Below are positions 23,901 to 35,600 of a DNA stretch of 64,000 nucleotides, piece by piece. Position numbers and translations under genes: made by a program. The stretch is from Halichondria panicea (lineage: Eukaryota; Porifera; Demospongiae; Suberitida; Halichondriidae): the NCBI RefSeq assembly GCF_963675165.1, contig NC_087387.1, positions 2,469,501 through 2,533,500 on the forward strand, given 5' to 3'. Below the pieces are notes generated by a model. That model was not told where the DNA came from, made no database searches, and saw only the letters and a list, made by a program, of their open reading frames with translations. The stretch's first letter is position 1. Each line of letters starts with the position of its first letter.

Positions 23901-24929
23901 CTCACTTGTGCACTCATTTGTGACTGGGTCCAAGTAATGAGGTCGTCCACTAACTCCCGTCAGATCACAGCTGCAGCAGTCGGGAGGGGCAAAGCCCTCT
24001 TTGCAAACACAGGAAACGTTATTACAACTATCCATATTCCCAGTCAGAGTGTTCTGAATGCATCCTGTAAGCATGGGAATCGCCGGTGTCAGTGCATATT
24101 GACACACTGTCAAGGACATGAAAGAAGCATGTTCTTGATTCAATGAGCCTAATTCCTTGTATGCATGACCACATAATTATACTTACTAACGAGAATCAAT
24201 GCCAGAACCCAAGGCTTAGTGATGTTTTTCGTGGTATATAGATGTAGACATAACTTGTGTAAAATGTCATGCAGTATAATTATAAGACAGACTATAATTA
24301 TAATAGTCTTTGCTTACTTATTTGTCCATCACATTCTCCTGGTCTGCACCCACTGCAGCTTTTAACGTCCTCGTTTTCAATATCATAACACACTCCTGAG
24401 AAACACATTCACTAAGGTTTGATTGCAAATAAATGTCACCTCTCGATCCACTAGCTGAGTAGAAATTAACACTTGTTGAGAACTGGTCACTGAGTTTGAG
24501 TATGTACCCTTTAACAGGAGTCGGCGGAATACTCACAAAAGAAGGAGGTATGCAACAAAGTCCATCACTAACGAAACAGTACTGTTTCTTTCCTATAATT
24601 AGTGCATGCATGGGAGTATATATAATTATATATAGTTATTGACACATAATTGCAAGTATTAACAATCATTTACCTTGAGAATCGAATCCACTCTCACAAA
24701 TATGGACGTATGTTGTGAGGCCTATATGGCTGTATGTGGCAGACTGGCAGATTTCTCTGCCGGGTTCAGACTGTTGCACACTAGCCATGGAGGATGCCTG
24801 GAGTAGTCCCATTTCTGACTTATGAAAATAGCCCATGTCGTCAAAGTGGCCTCTCAGCTTGCCAATCCTCCGCTTGGCCGTGGAGAGAGAAAAGACAGTG
24901 TACAGGAGAGACAGAGTGAATAACTTCAT
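20936..24929 (-). CDS. Secreted EGF-like/von Willebrand factor A domain protein, paralog B
   Basis: Thirteen exons keep one frame through GT-AG introns (813 aa): 24929-24674, 24592-24440, 24395-24318, 24064-23906, 23744-23619, 23570-23439, 23152-23024, 22881-22753, 22690-22565, 22503-21670, 21616-21449, 21301-21215, 21000-20936. Nearly all introns are phase 1, typical of shuffled extracellular modules. Residues 1-18 form a signal peptide (MKLFTLSLLYTVFSLSTA). A unique Cys-containing region runs to about 160. Then six one-exon EGF-like repeats with a CxCxxGY...DCCxC core. Exon 10 holds a seventh short Cys module and the vWA domain (about 463-700) with a MIDAS DATAS (471-475) and ITDG. A Cys-rich segment and an acidic helical tail (DELEEEILAALEEILKE-like) follow. 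No transmembrane helix was seen. Probably a divalent-cation-dependent matrix or adhesion protein; ligand unknown. Intron 2 would be only 44 bp. Confidence 0.85.
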
Positions 24930-24975
24930 AGCTGAACGTGTTGAAATAAGCTTGTGTGAGACGTAGATCTATATA

Positions 24976-24988
24976 GTTTTTATATATA
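24976..24988 (-). promoter_or_regulatory. Candidate TATA box of paralog B
   Basis: On the minus strand TATATATAAAA lies about 50 bp upstream of the start codon at 24929. Paralog C has TATATAAAG at the equivalent place, and pseudogene A has an AT-rich relic there. Confidence 0.5.
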
Positions 24989-24989
24989 G

Positions 24990-25984
24990 CAAAATAATAT
25001 TTTGGCACATGCGCAATGCAACAGTGCCAGATATCTAATTATGGTTTACCACAACTTCCTCGAGTACACACAGCAATGATGAGCCGCTTGAGCTTGAGCC
25101 AAAGAAGGATCAAGAAGTCTCTTCTTATTATAATGTAGAGAGTATATTGTCCCTCTATAGGAATCTGAATTCTCAGTGCTGAACCATGAATCATTTCTGA
25201 ATTCATGCGCATGCACCGAGGCATAATCACCCTAGTATCACTATGGGGGGCCTATACAGCTAGTGCAATACTGAGGGCCCCCCTAACATCCCAAATCGCT
25301 AGCTTTTTAAGGCCGGGGGCCCCATATCGCTTCTGCATCGGGCCGAATTGAAAAATACTAGACTAGCTAGAGACATCGAGGCTACCTCAGGTAGTGCTAT
25401 CAATACAACTACAAATAAATTGATGTCTTTAATGGATGCAGGAATAATAGGCTGACTTTTTGAGAATACTCAAAAAGAATAATAGGCAAAATAAAAAGCA
25501 TACATGTAATGTGCCAAGGCCTATACTACTGACTATAAATGCTATAGTGTTCTATAGTGTAATAAAATGCAGCTATAGCTTTTTAGACATTTAGAGATGT
25601 GCTTTGGCTTCAGAAACAGGTGGACCCAGTAAGCTTATAATGTAGATAAGTAGTTTCAGGTGTGACTCCTGATTCCTGCCGGGTAGACACCATGAGAACA
25701 TCATTATATAAAACTTAATGTAATGATCTTTACCAAAATATGCCAATTAATATTAACATTTCCAGCATGATTTATTAGGGCCTAATCAGTATATGTATGC
25801 ATGTGCAATCCCAGGAGATGAGTGCAGTATATAGTAGTCAGCAACAAAAACATTCTATAGCTATACTGTAAGCGACAAAAGACTTGTAGATCCAGCTCAG
25901 TCCCACACCCTCCTCCCAGTTCAAACACGGTTATTGCAGATAACTTCTCGTCAAGAGCATGCATGTTAAAACAAGCTCTCAATG
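24990..25984. other. Intergenic between vWA paralogs
   Basis: A short hairpin repeat, AATAATAGGCTGAC then a TTGAG/CTCAA-type stem then AATAATAGGC, lies at about 25443-25493 and recurs at 28390-28442. AACAGGTGGACCCAGTAAGC (25,616) has a relative at 39,230. No gene. Confidence 0.5.
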
Positions 25985-27230
25985 GTCTTAACTAATTATA
26001 AAGCACGTAACTGGTCCACTGTAAGTGGTGAGCCACATATTCGATTGGCCTTCCTTCTTTGGTATTGTGACAATTGGGGCAACCCATTCGACTTTCTTAC
26101 GAGCGCCTTGTTCCTCGAGGTGGTTGAGCTCTTGTCCAACAATGTGGCAAATCTCATTGGTCTATAAGGCTTATAGAATTTGGGGTGAGCATTGTGATTG
26201 ACATGTAGAGTGTTGGATGTATTTAAGCCAGTTTCCGGTCCAAATAGGCTTGGTCCATTTCCATTTACAATGACGAGAACAAGAGGCCAGGGCTGATTGT
26301 GTGCCATATTTGACATGCACGTTGTGACCTTTATTTTTTGTTCAGTGTAGGTCTTCAAAATAATGCTTGATGCGGAGCTGGACATCTGGGAAGATCCTCC
26401 TTCTTGTGGCATCAAACAATAGAAACAGCTGCGTCAGTGTCTAACTCCATCGTCAGCAGTTTTCCTTCCACCTCCACAGTGACTTCGATAGTTGAAGTAG
26501 CATGCAGGAGCACTCAGTTTAAACATAAAGTATTCCTCAGATTCCGAGTCAAAGGAATCTTGTTGCACCAAATTATTTCGTTGGTGGCGTTGTTGCGTAT
26601 ATTTGTTGCAGGCATATAGATCTACAGACTGGGGCAATGTGGCCCTTCTTCCCACAAGTGTGATAGATGGTATCCTTGAATTTGCAGTCGTTAGCTGGAT
26701 GGTTGGTCTTCCCACATCTATAGCAGGATTGCTGTGAGGTCTAGTGTGAGCGAGGTCGATACTGTTCCTTGATCTTCTTAATTGATGAATCATGACCTTT
26801 GACGGAGCGAGCATTTTTCTCAATTGCATGCCTCCATTGAAACGGCAAGGTCCATAGCTTTTGCGAGTGAGAGTTCCTTCTCTGAGAGCAATCGTCGTTG
26901 AACAGCTCCGTCCCGTAGGCCGCAGACAAACCGATCGCAAAGGGCTTCCTCGAGGTAGTTAGTGAATTGACAGTGTGTTGCGAGTTTGCGAAGAGCTGCA
27001 TCGTACTGACGCAGTCTCTCCTTTGAGTTGTTGATCTCTTTTGTGAAAGTGGTAGCGCTCCACAATGGTATAGCTCTCTTGGGCTCGCAGGACCAATGAT
27101 GCTGGGAAAAGTGGGCACTTGTTTGCCATCACCGACTGAATTTGCAGCGAATAAAAGTTGGACATATTCCAGGTAGGAGGTGATAGGTTCGTCCGTTATG
27201 TTGAATGAGTTGAGAGTTTTCCTATAGGTG
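25985..27230 (-). pseudogene. Ty3/gypsy-type gag-pol remnant
   Basis: Pieces in several minus-strand frames follow retroelement order. From 27,230 down: a gag segment with LRKLATHCQFTNYLEEALCD (about 27000-26930); then two zinc knuckles near 26,730-26,640, the first intact (CYRCGKTNHPANDC), the second lacking its first Cys. A protease-like LDTDA follows at about 26,445, where the family has DTGA, with a stop soon after. Last come RT-proximal fragments (HPKFYKPYRPM) to about 25,996. No LTRs were found. Multiple stops, frameshifts and the altered active site mean it is dead. Confidence 0.75.
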
Positions 27231-27845
27231 AGCAGTTGCCATCGTAGAATTTGTTAATGCACAATCCTCATCGCCAGTTGTAATAATTATTGTAGATGGA
27301 CTTGAATAATTAAAGAACTCTGATTCATAATAATTGTTGGCATGTGTACTGGCGTGATTGTTCATGATTTATCCTGTTCTATCCTGTTCTATCCTGTTTT
27401 ATCCTGATGTACTATTTATCATGTGTCATACCCATACATTTACGCTATTGTGTAATTCACAGTTTTTCTTTGTGGTTGTTTATTCTCACATTGATCATGC
27501 ATCCTTGTTTCTGGATCATATTCTCGATCACCCCCCTGGGACCTGACTCTTATAAATAGTTGTCCATCCATTACCTTTTAGTTGTTGGTTTTTGAGTTGC
27601 TGTCTTTGTATAGTTTGCTGGTACTATTCCCTTATTGTGAATTTACTATATGGAAGAAAATGTTTATTGGCAGTCAATCTCAACAATAGTAGTCTGTATG
27701 GTTGCAAGAAGAATCCAACAATAATTATTAACATAAGACTTACACAGGTATTAGATAACTCAAGGAATATTATTTATTTTTGAAGATAACTAACTAGAAC
27801 ACAGATGTTACATCATAGTACAGTATATAGATCGTAAATATAGAT
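27231..27845. other. Intergenic
   Basis: TATCCTGTTC is repeated about three times near 27,370-27,400. No gene recognised. At about 27,845 the segmental duplication with the paralog B 3' flank begins. Confidence 0.5.
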
Positions 27846-30800
27846 GCATGCATGTGCCGCATAGTGTATGGTAACATGTTGTGGTTGCTGATAATTTTTT
27901 TTATATAGGATATTTATTTTGTTGGTGCTACAGGTTTAGGTGTCACTGCCTGTGTTGTAGTACTTGGTTTTGTACTTTCATAATACAATCAGGCACGTAT
28001 AGTCTATAGTTCAATACGTATAATTTTACTAACAGTATTTTCATTGTGCAGTTGACAGTTATATAATATGTGAAAGACAAAGAAGAGTTAACTGACTAAA
28101 AAATTGGGCACCGTATGATTATAGAGCTCGAGACTATATAATTATACATTCACAATCGATGTTGCATGTCATGGTCGGTGTCTTGTGTGTGTTGGGAGCA
28201 GAGATATAATTATAATTGTAATAATCATTGTCATGCAGTTTGCTCAGAAATACATTATTAGCATTTTAAGCTAATAATAACTGTTGTACACAGGTTTGCA
28301 TGCAAGCTGCCAGAGATAAAGTGTTGATAGTTTGATACACAGAATAATCAACTCATTGCATACTTTGATTCGAAGGTGTACACCAAACTGGAATAATAGG
28401 CTGACTTTTTGCGAAATAGTCAAAAAGAATAATAGGCAAAATAGTTTGTCAAGGCCTATAATACAAGTCCCTATATTATGTTATAGCTATAGATCTCTAA
28501 TTAAAATTATAGTCCAATATTTTAAGTCATGTAGTTTATGCCCTCTGGCTTAGTTGCTCATCCTCTCCTTGAGTATCTCTTCAACAGCAGCGAGAATTTC
28601 CTTCTCAAGCTCATCTGAATTTATGCATGAAAAATATAGCTATAATTATAGCTGTATCATTGTTACTCTCATTGCATGCGTGAACTGATTACAAAATCAC
28701 GGCCTATATACTAATGCACATATACGCTTACAATATCCCAATGCCTGGTGATAATCAAGTTTATAATCCGACGGACGAGATTATATATATAGAGCTACAC
28801 ATTTGTACTTACTCTTAGTGTCCATTTTTGTCTGTCTGACTACTGAAGTGACTGAATCACCGTAGTTCTTGGAACCAACGTACCATGGATTGTTGATCCC
28901 TATATAATGAATGGAGAAATCCCAGTACACACATGCATGTTTATTCAATCGCTATACTTATAGCCTTAATGATAGCAGACAGAATACTATCAAGCATGCA
29001 TGTCGATAAAGCAAAATGCATAATTTCGAGTGTATATAGCATTCAAGCTCACCAGCTGGTCCTCCAAGGCACTGGGGGGGAGCCCGGCACTGTTGAGTTG
29101 TTCTGTCAGTGCAGTATCGTCGACATACAGGGAAATCGTCTCCATTCATAGGATTTCGAGCAAGCAAGCAATAGCAGAATGAATTGACATTGTTAGTGTC
29201 TTGAAGACTTTTCAATATTTTCTCACCTATAACAGGAATAATTATATTGGAATTGTAACTTCAACATGCACTAGCTTACCATCACTTTTGCAAATTGTGT
29301 TGAGATCGATCATTTTCTGTATGAGTTTACGAGACAATTCTAAGGGATTGCTGTCAACGACGACATTATTTTTGTCTCCAGCAATCGTTTCCAAATCCTT
29401 CATGAATTGATTTCTTCCCTGAATGTCGCTTCCATATCCATCACGCCCGGCAGCTATGATGTTGATGCTGGGATTGTTACTGATTTCCCTGAGTTTTTTA
29501 ATCTGCTCCTCTAGTTTGGGATTCTTTGCCCTTTGGTCATCAGTATCTGTAGATTCATCGTTAACTCCATCTGTAATCACAATAACCACTCTTCGACGAT
29601 ATCTTTCTTCCCCATTAAGAATTGCCTTGTTTATTTTCGTATTGAGTAATTCAAATGCTGTTGCAGGATACGTCAGCATACTTTTCGTATACTTTACGTA
29701 AGGACTCACTGGGGTGGCCCTATCAACGTTCATAAAACCATCAATTAAGTTGTTGAACTTTCCGACTGCTTCGGTACAACCTATACCAACGTTCAAAAGG
29801 TCAATAGCTTCTCGGGGCTCATCTCTTAAATCCATAAATCTTCCGTCGTCTCCCCTAATAGTGGGGTACATCACTACACCTAGGCGAGTTCCTGTAGTAA
29901 GGCTACTCCCCGGATTCAATGCTGATATCATCAACTGGGTGCTGTATTGGGTTCGACAGAAATTTGGAGTAATGTAACTAGCAGTGGCATCGATCAAAAG
30001 ATAGACGTCTTGGGCAGGGGTGCAACTCTCCGTGCAACAATCGTCTCCACTGAATCCTACATTACATGTGCACACCCCTCTGGTACAGGACACAATATTG
30101 TCCACACAGGGTTCTGTGAAAATTATAAAATTATAATGCATCACTCACTAATTAAAATGAATCAATGATGTATACTGCCTACCCCGACAAGTTCCATCAG
30201 GACCTTTGTACAAGTCCTTCTCACAGTCACAGCAATCAGGTGGTAAATAATTCTCTTCACAGGTGCACACGCCACCAAAACAGCGTTTAATATTATCACA
30301 AGCTGGTACTGCAAAAATACGAGTCACTCAGTAAAACAAGCACATAATAAAAGTTTAATTTACGGCTTACATTTGCATTCATCACCGTCTTTGTAGTAGT
30401 CGGGAGCACACTCGCAGCAGTCCTGAGGTAAATAGCCATCTTTACAGGTGCACGCTCCACCAACACACGGAGCTTTCAGATTAGGCTGACACTCTGGCAC
30501 TGCAGTGAGAGACAGCCATTGCATAAATTACATGGTTGAAGAATTTAGCATCACCCCTACACATAATTGTATGTGTGCTGAATATTTACATCAGTATATC
30601 AATGCCCCCCAATATTATACATGTTACTTATGTCTTACGTTTGCACTTCTTATCTACAGGATCCTTGTAATAGTTTTTATCACATTTGCAGCAGTCGGGA
30701 GACAAGTATCCAGGTTTACACGTACACTCTCCATTGACACACTCGTCCACATTGTCCACACACGGTACTACATATAATGTCGTCATAATTATAACATGAA

Positions 30801-32294
30801 CTGTACCACCATTCATGCATGCGTGGGCAAAGGAGGTCCGACATGCATGCACGAACCACTACAAGTACAGTGTATTGGCCTGGACGTTATTGCGTGACTG
30901 AAAATAAAGACTTGTAGGGATCGATTTGTGCACGCTTCCCTGGGGGGAGGGGGTCACACTATAATAGGGCTAAGAATAATTATGCTAAGGCTGTGGCAAT
31001 AATTATGATGATAAATAACTATAATTATAATATATGCAAGCAATAAAATCCTCATTACGTTTGCATGTATTATCTGTTTTATCCTTGTAATATCCTGGAG
31101 CACAATCGCAGCAGTCTTGAGGCAAATATCCCGCATCACAGGTACACACTCCACCAGTACAAAGTTCCACATTGTCCTCACAGACGGGTTCTAAAGTTAA
31201 CAAATCGAGCTGCGGTGATTTATACGTTTGGTCAAATAATTATAGCACTCACTACTACATATTCCCTGCTTGTCAAAGTAACCATCTTCACATTGGCAGC
31301 AGTCTCTAGGCTTGTATCCAACTGTACACTGATCACACCCGTCTAGGTCGGGCTGTGGGCAATTTTCCCGGCAGTAGGCTGCATGATTGCATGTGCATGT
31401 ACACATGCATGTAAGTAAGTGCATGCATGATATGTATGCACAAACCACATGCACTACAATCCTATTAAGAAAAGACGTACGTGCATGCAAGCCTTTCATT
31501 AACAGCTTTGTGGGGTTAATAATTGGACCAATCATACCATGCATGCATATAGACTCACGTGTGCACTTATTTGTGACTGGGTCCAAGTAATGAGGTCGTC
31601 CACTAACTCCCGTCAGATCACAGTTGCAGCAGTCGGGAGGGGCAAAGCCCTCTTTGCAAATACAAGCATCGTTACTACAACTATCCATATTCCCAGTCAG
31701 AGTATTCTGAATGCATCCTGCAAGCATGCATGGGAATTGTCGGCGTCAGACACATTGTCAAGGACATGGAGGAAGCATATTCTTGATTCAATGAGCCTTC
31801 CTTGCATGCATGCATGCATGACCACATATAATATACTTACTAACGCGTATCAATGCCAGAACTCATACATATAGAAGACTTAGTGATGTTTTTCATGGTA
31901 GATGTATACACATGCATGCAACTTGTGCATATAATGGTAAAATGTCATGCAGTATATAATTATAAAGACAGACTATTATAAGATGGTCTTTGCTTACTTG
32001 ATTCAACACATTCTCCTGGTCTGCACCCAAATCCACTGCAACTTTTAATATCCTCGTTTTCAATATCATAACACACTCCTGAGAAAGATAAGATCACAAA
32101 ATGCACTAAGGTTTGATTGCAAATAAATGTCACCTCTCGATCCACCAGATGAGTAGAAATTAACACTTGTTGAGAACTGCACTGAAAAAACAACTGGGTT
32201 AGTTTAACCTTAATGGGTAAATGTACCTTTCAACCAAAGGGTTAAAAAAACCAGCGAATAGCAAAGTAACATTTTGGAGTTTTTTCAACTGTAA

Positions 32295-32580
32295 TAGATT
32301 AAAACTACTGTAGTTGTCAAAAGTACCTTACTCGTACAGTAAAAACTTCCAGCACCATGTTAAAACAACCATTTGTGATTGGTAATAAAAATGTAAAGGG
32401 TTAAAACTTCCACAATGGTCAAATCACTTCTCCTCATGCAGTAAAAACTCTATAATTGTGTCAAAATAACCATTTGTGGTAGGTAATAAATATATAATTG
32501 GTTAAAACTACTGGTGTGGTCAATTCCTTTACTCATGCAGTAAATCCTCCAGCACTGTGTCAAAACAACCATAAATGTTC
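32295..32580. repeat. Left subterminal repeat array, copy 1
   Basis: Three diverged tandem units of about 100 bp, each with GGTTAAAACT, CATGCAGTAAA or a variant, and TCAAAACAACCATTTGTG or a variant. Subterminal arrays in CACTA elements serve as binding sites for element proteins; that role is inferred here. Confidence 0.75.
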
Positions 32581-32594
32581 TGATAATTATGAAA

Positions 32595-35282
32595 TTATGA
32601 CATAAAAAAGTGTTTCAATGTGATATAGCGAAGTCCATCCGAGAGTATGTGACTGTGATACACATTTCTATCCAATAATTTGGTATAGATGGATTGCTGG
32701 GATGTTATTTTAATGACATAAGCATGATAATGATCATCGAAGTACAGCATATCACACAACCTGACAAGAAAAAAAAGCAGATCACCACCAACTACTATCA
32801 ATTCGTCGATGTAAGCAAAACAGGGATCAAGGCCATCAGTTCCTACAATAATGTAAGCATTGTTGCTTTTGTATTGAACTCTATCTTGACGAACCCAATT
32901 AGGACGATGCAGCACTGTATCCATAGTAATATTAGGCACTTCCCTAATTATGTGATCTTGAATGTCTGATCTTTCATTTTTAAACAAAGTCGGCGATTTT
33001 GCAGGACCACATTCGAAAGAAGAACAAATAAGTCTAGATGTAGACATTTCGTAACACATTAATCTTTGGTGATGATTGGCTAATGATAGTGTAATGTTTT
33101 TGAAGCTAGATGTAATAGTCGCTTTTTTGAAAAAATATAGCTTTGCTTCATGGCGAATAGTCCAGCTTCTGACCATTGGACCAATTTGTAGGATTTGGGC
33201 AGGGTAATGCAGAAGGAAGTGCATTTTTGGAATGAAGCGTCCTGTGTACAAGGTGATGAATGCTGTATGGTGCTCTTCAATCAGAATCCTCAGACTGGAT
33301 GCTGTGTTTTCTGATGCACACGGACAAAGCACGATGTCCACGATCTTTCGCAAAAGTAAAAAACACTTCCAATAACCATCCCCCTCAGGTATCTTATCAC
33401 CAATAAGGAAAGGTAAGATATATAGCAACAATAACATTTGAGATGAAGAGCTACGCAGTGATCTGTCAGTTTGAAAGTGACTACTCGTAATAGGTATTGG
33501 TTTATCGCAATCAGAATAACCGTAGTTAAAATCAACTAGTCTTTTGTTGTACTGGTCAAGAGTTAATAACTTTTCAGATATACAGTGTTTCAGCAAAAGC
33601 TTGATTTCCATTGGTGCAATACCTTCAAGAATGTCATGCATGATGTCATGCGGCAATCCACCACCGAACATAGAGAAATGAGTGACATTTAGTAATGCTG
33701 ATCTGCGGTTTATACCATATGTTTTTGAATAATGACTCCTTGTTGGCCCTACTAATTGCTTGCACTGCTCTTCGTGAAGTGCAAGACTTCGATCTACCAA
33801 GCCAACACATGTAACATACTGTGACATCTCATCATTTTTTAGCAAACAAGTTCGACAGAAACGAAACGAGAAGGAAAAAGAAAGCTTGAATCCACCTAGT
33901 TCATTACTTGCAAGATTGTCAGCCAAAAACGTAAGCAAAGCACCCTTAAATACACGCTCAGTCCCATTTACAAGTACACTAATGCCAGTAGTTGCTAACA
34001 CATTCAAATCACGAATAAATGGTTCCATGATAACATCTAGCCCATGCTCTTCTAAAACAGGCTTTGAACAAACAATCACCAAATTCATAGCTCTCAGTGA
34101 CGACCGAAATTTAGGATGAATGTTTCCCAATGAAAAGAAAAAAATACCCACTTTATGCTTCTTGATATGCGATCCCAAGGGATTACAAATTTCCAATTCG
34201 TCAAAATATGCAATAATTTGTAAGGCATATGGATCACTTGAGAATAAAGGATGACTCTTGAACAAATTTCCATCACAAAAATCTTCAAATATACCATCAT
34301 TACGAACTCGTAACGGAAAATCATCTATTTGCTCTATAACGGTAGGGTCTTCTAGAAGGCTCTTGAGAGTTGGTAAAAGGGGAACGTAATGATATGAACT
34401 ATACCTAGAGACAAAGCGAGACTTTTCCCCTGTGAATTGTCTGACATACTTTGGCGTCCCAACTTGCACTTCCACTGGTTCCTGCATGTAGTTTGAGTGA
34501 TGCACTTATATAGTATTAGCAGTCAATTACTGATTGCACATAATGAGTGCAGATATACATACATAATTATTACAAGGGTATTATGTATAATTAACACTTA
34601 CAATAAAGTTAAGCTGTTCTTTGAAATACTTGTCCTGCTTATATTTTGTTTCAAGTCCAGTGAAGGGATGACCTATACCATTAAGAGGAGTGTCGAAATC
34701 AAAGTCATTAGGGTTTAATCCCTTATCTGCCAGTTGAGAACGAATGCCAGCAAGTATCATTGATACGGTTTCATCATATTGGGTTATGCTGCTGTCAATC
34801 ATATCATTGACTGCTACTTGAGACACATTTCGTGTTTCCTTTAGCTTGAGAATTAGTAGGGCACTAGAACGGCATCGAATTTTTGTGTCTGTTCCAGTAA
34901 GCCGATTAATGTCACTAGAAACAAACTCTGCAGACGAACAATCATACTGTTAGGTGTAATAGCTTCGCAGCCACAACATATCTACACTGTACACACCTGG
35001 AAGAGGAGTCATTCCACTGTGATCATCACCACTGATCTCAGGCTCTGTTTGTGGAAGGAGTTGGGGGGTCTTACGTCTGATACAAAACTCTGGATGACGC
35101 CTGTAAACATGGGAGTATAGGGCAGAAAAACTTTTTGAAGTTACGGTGCAGCCATTGATTCCACAGGTAACGAGAAACCTAGGATCATTAGAATGAACCA
35201 ATCGTAGATGGCTTAGTAGCAGAGCAATAGTTGGTGGTTCGAATGAACACAAAGGACAGTGTTTTTGCCTCAAACTTGACAT
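32595..35282 (-). CDS. CACTA-type transposase, copy 1 (832 aa, 3 exons)
   Basis: Exons 35282-34997, 34927-34602 and 34481-32595 join in frame across GT-AG introns (junction phases 1 and 0). The apparent Met of the long open frame at 34505 is intronic; the real start is the zinc-finger exon. Residues 1-95 carry two C2H2-like fingers (CPLCSFEPPTIALLLSHLRL and CGINGCTVTSKSFSALYSHV), likely DNA-binding. The main exon has animal CACTA transposase landmarks: FEDFCDGNLFKSHPLF, AYFDELEICNPLGSH (candidate first catalytic Asp), PHDIMHDILEGI, and late PKMHFLLHYP and WTIRHEAKLYFFKKA. It should cut and rejoin the CACTG ends. No stop or frameshift is present. Family assignment rests on remembered motif patterns. 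Confidence 0.88.
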
Positions 35283-35600
35283 TGAAAAATCATGTGCTAA
35301 TTTAGGAGGGTTAATTAAACCTCCTCTGGGTTAGGTAACCTATGGTTAAGGGTTAGGGTAACCTAGGGTAGGGTTAGTATAACCTAGGGTTAGGGTTAAA
35401 TTCATATCATGTGATTCTGGTTCAGGTGATCCAGAGTGCATGTGAGCTCTTCACAAACATGTGCTAAAGTCCAACTTCTGTTTAAAGTTAGTACTTTTTG
35501 CTTCTTCTCTCAAACCCTAACCCTATATAGATCTATCTAGCTATAATTATTTATACTGTTAAAAGGAAAGCAAGTACTAGGACATCCTTTTGATGAGAAC
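35283..35600. promoter_or_regulatory. Divergent promoter with telomere-like motifs, copy 1
   Basis: The region separates the starts of the two element genes. It contains several GGGTTAG/TTAGGG words (about 35,328-35,400: GGTTAGGGTAACCTAGGG, CTAGGGTTAGGGTTAAA) and the reverse-strand form AAACCCTAACCC near 35,513-35,525. GGTAACC/GGGTAACC palindromes are interspersed. A site for a telomere-repeat-like binding protein or the element's own protein is possible. No clear TATA box. Confidence 0.55.

Larger units (their letters stand above)
20265..24990. repeat. Segmental duplication unit 1 (partner about 27845-38742)
   Basis: Not only the genes but also their 3' flanks are shared: ATGGTAACATGTTGTGGTTG occurs at 20,285 and 27,868, and AGTTAACTGACTAAAAAA at 20,502 and 28,086. 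Upstream, the duplication reaches the TATA region of both genes. The unit is about 4.7 kb; the partner is lengthened by the CACTA insertion. Confidence 0.8.

Noticed and set aside
34482..34505. Start codon of the 636-codon frame (first residues MHHSNYMQ) as the transposase N-terminus
   Set aside because: A GT-AG junction places the acceptor at 34482 and joins the frame to the zinc-finger exons upstream; these first codons are intronic.
35306..35400. Interstitial telomere or chromosome-end scar
   Set aside because: The words are degenerate, short, and present identically in both transposon copies, so they belong to the element rather than to this locus.
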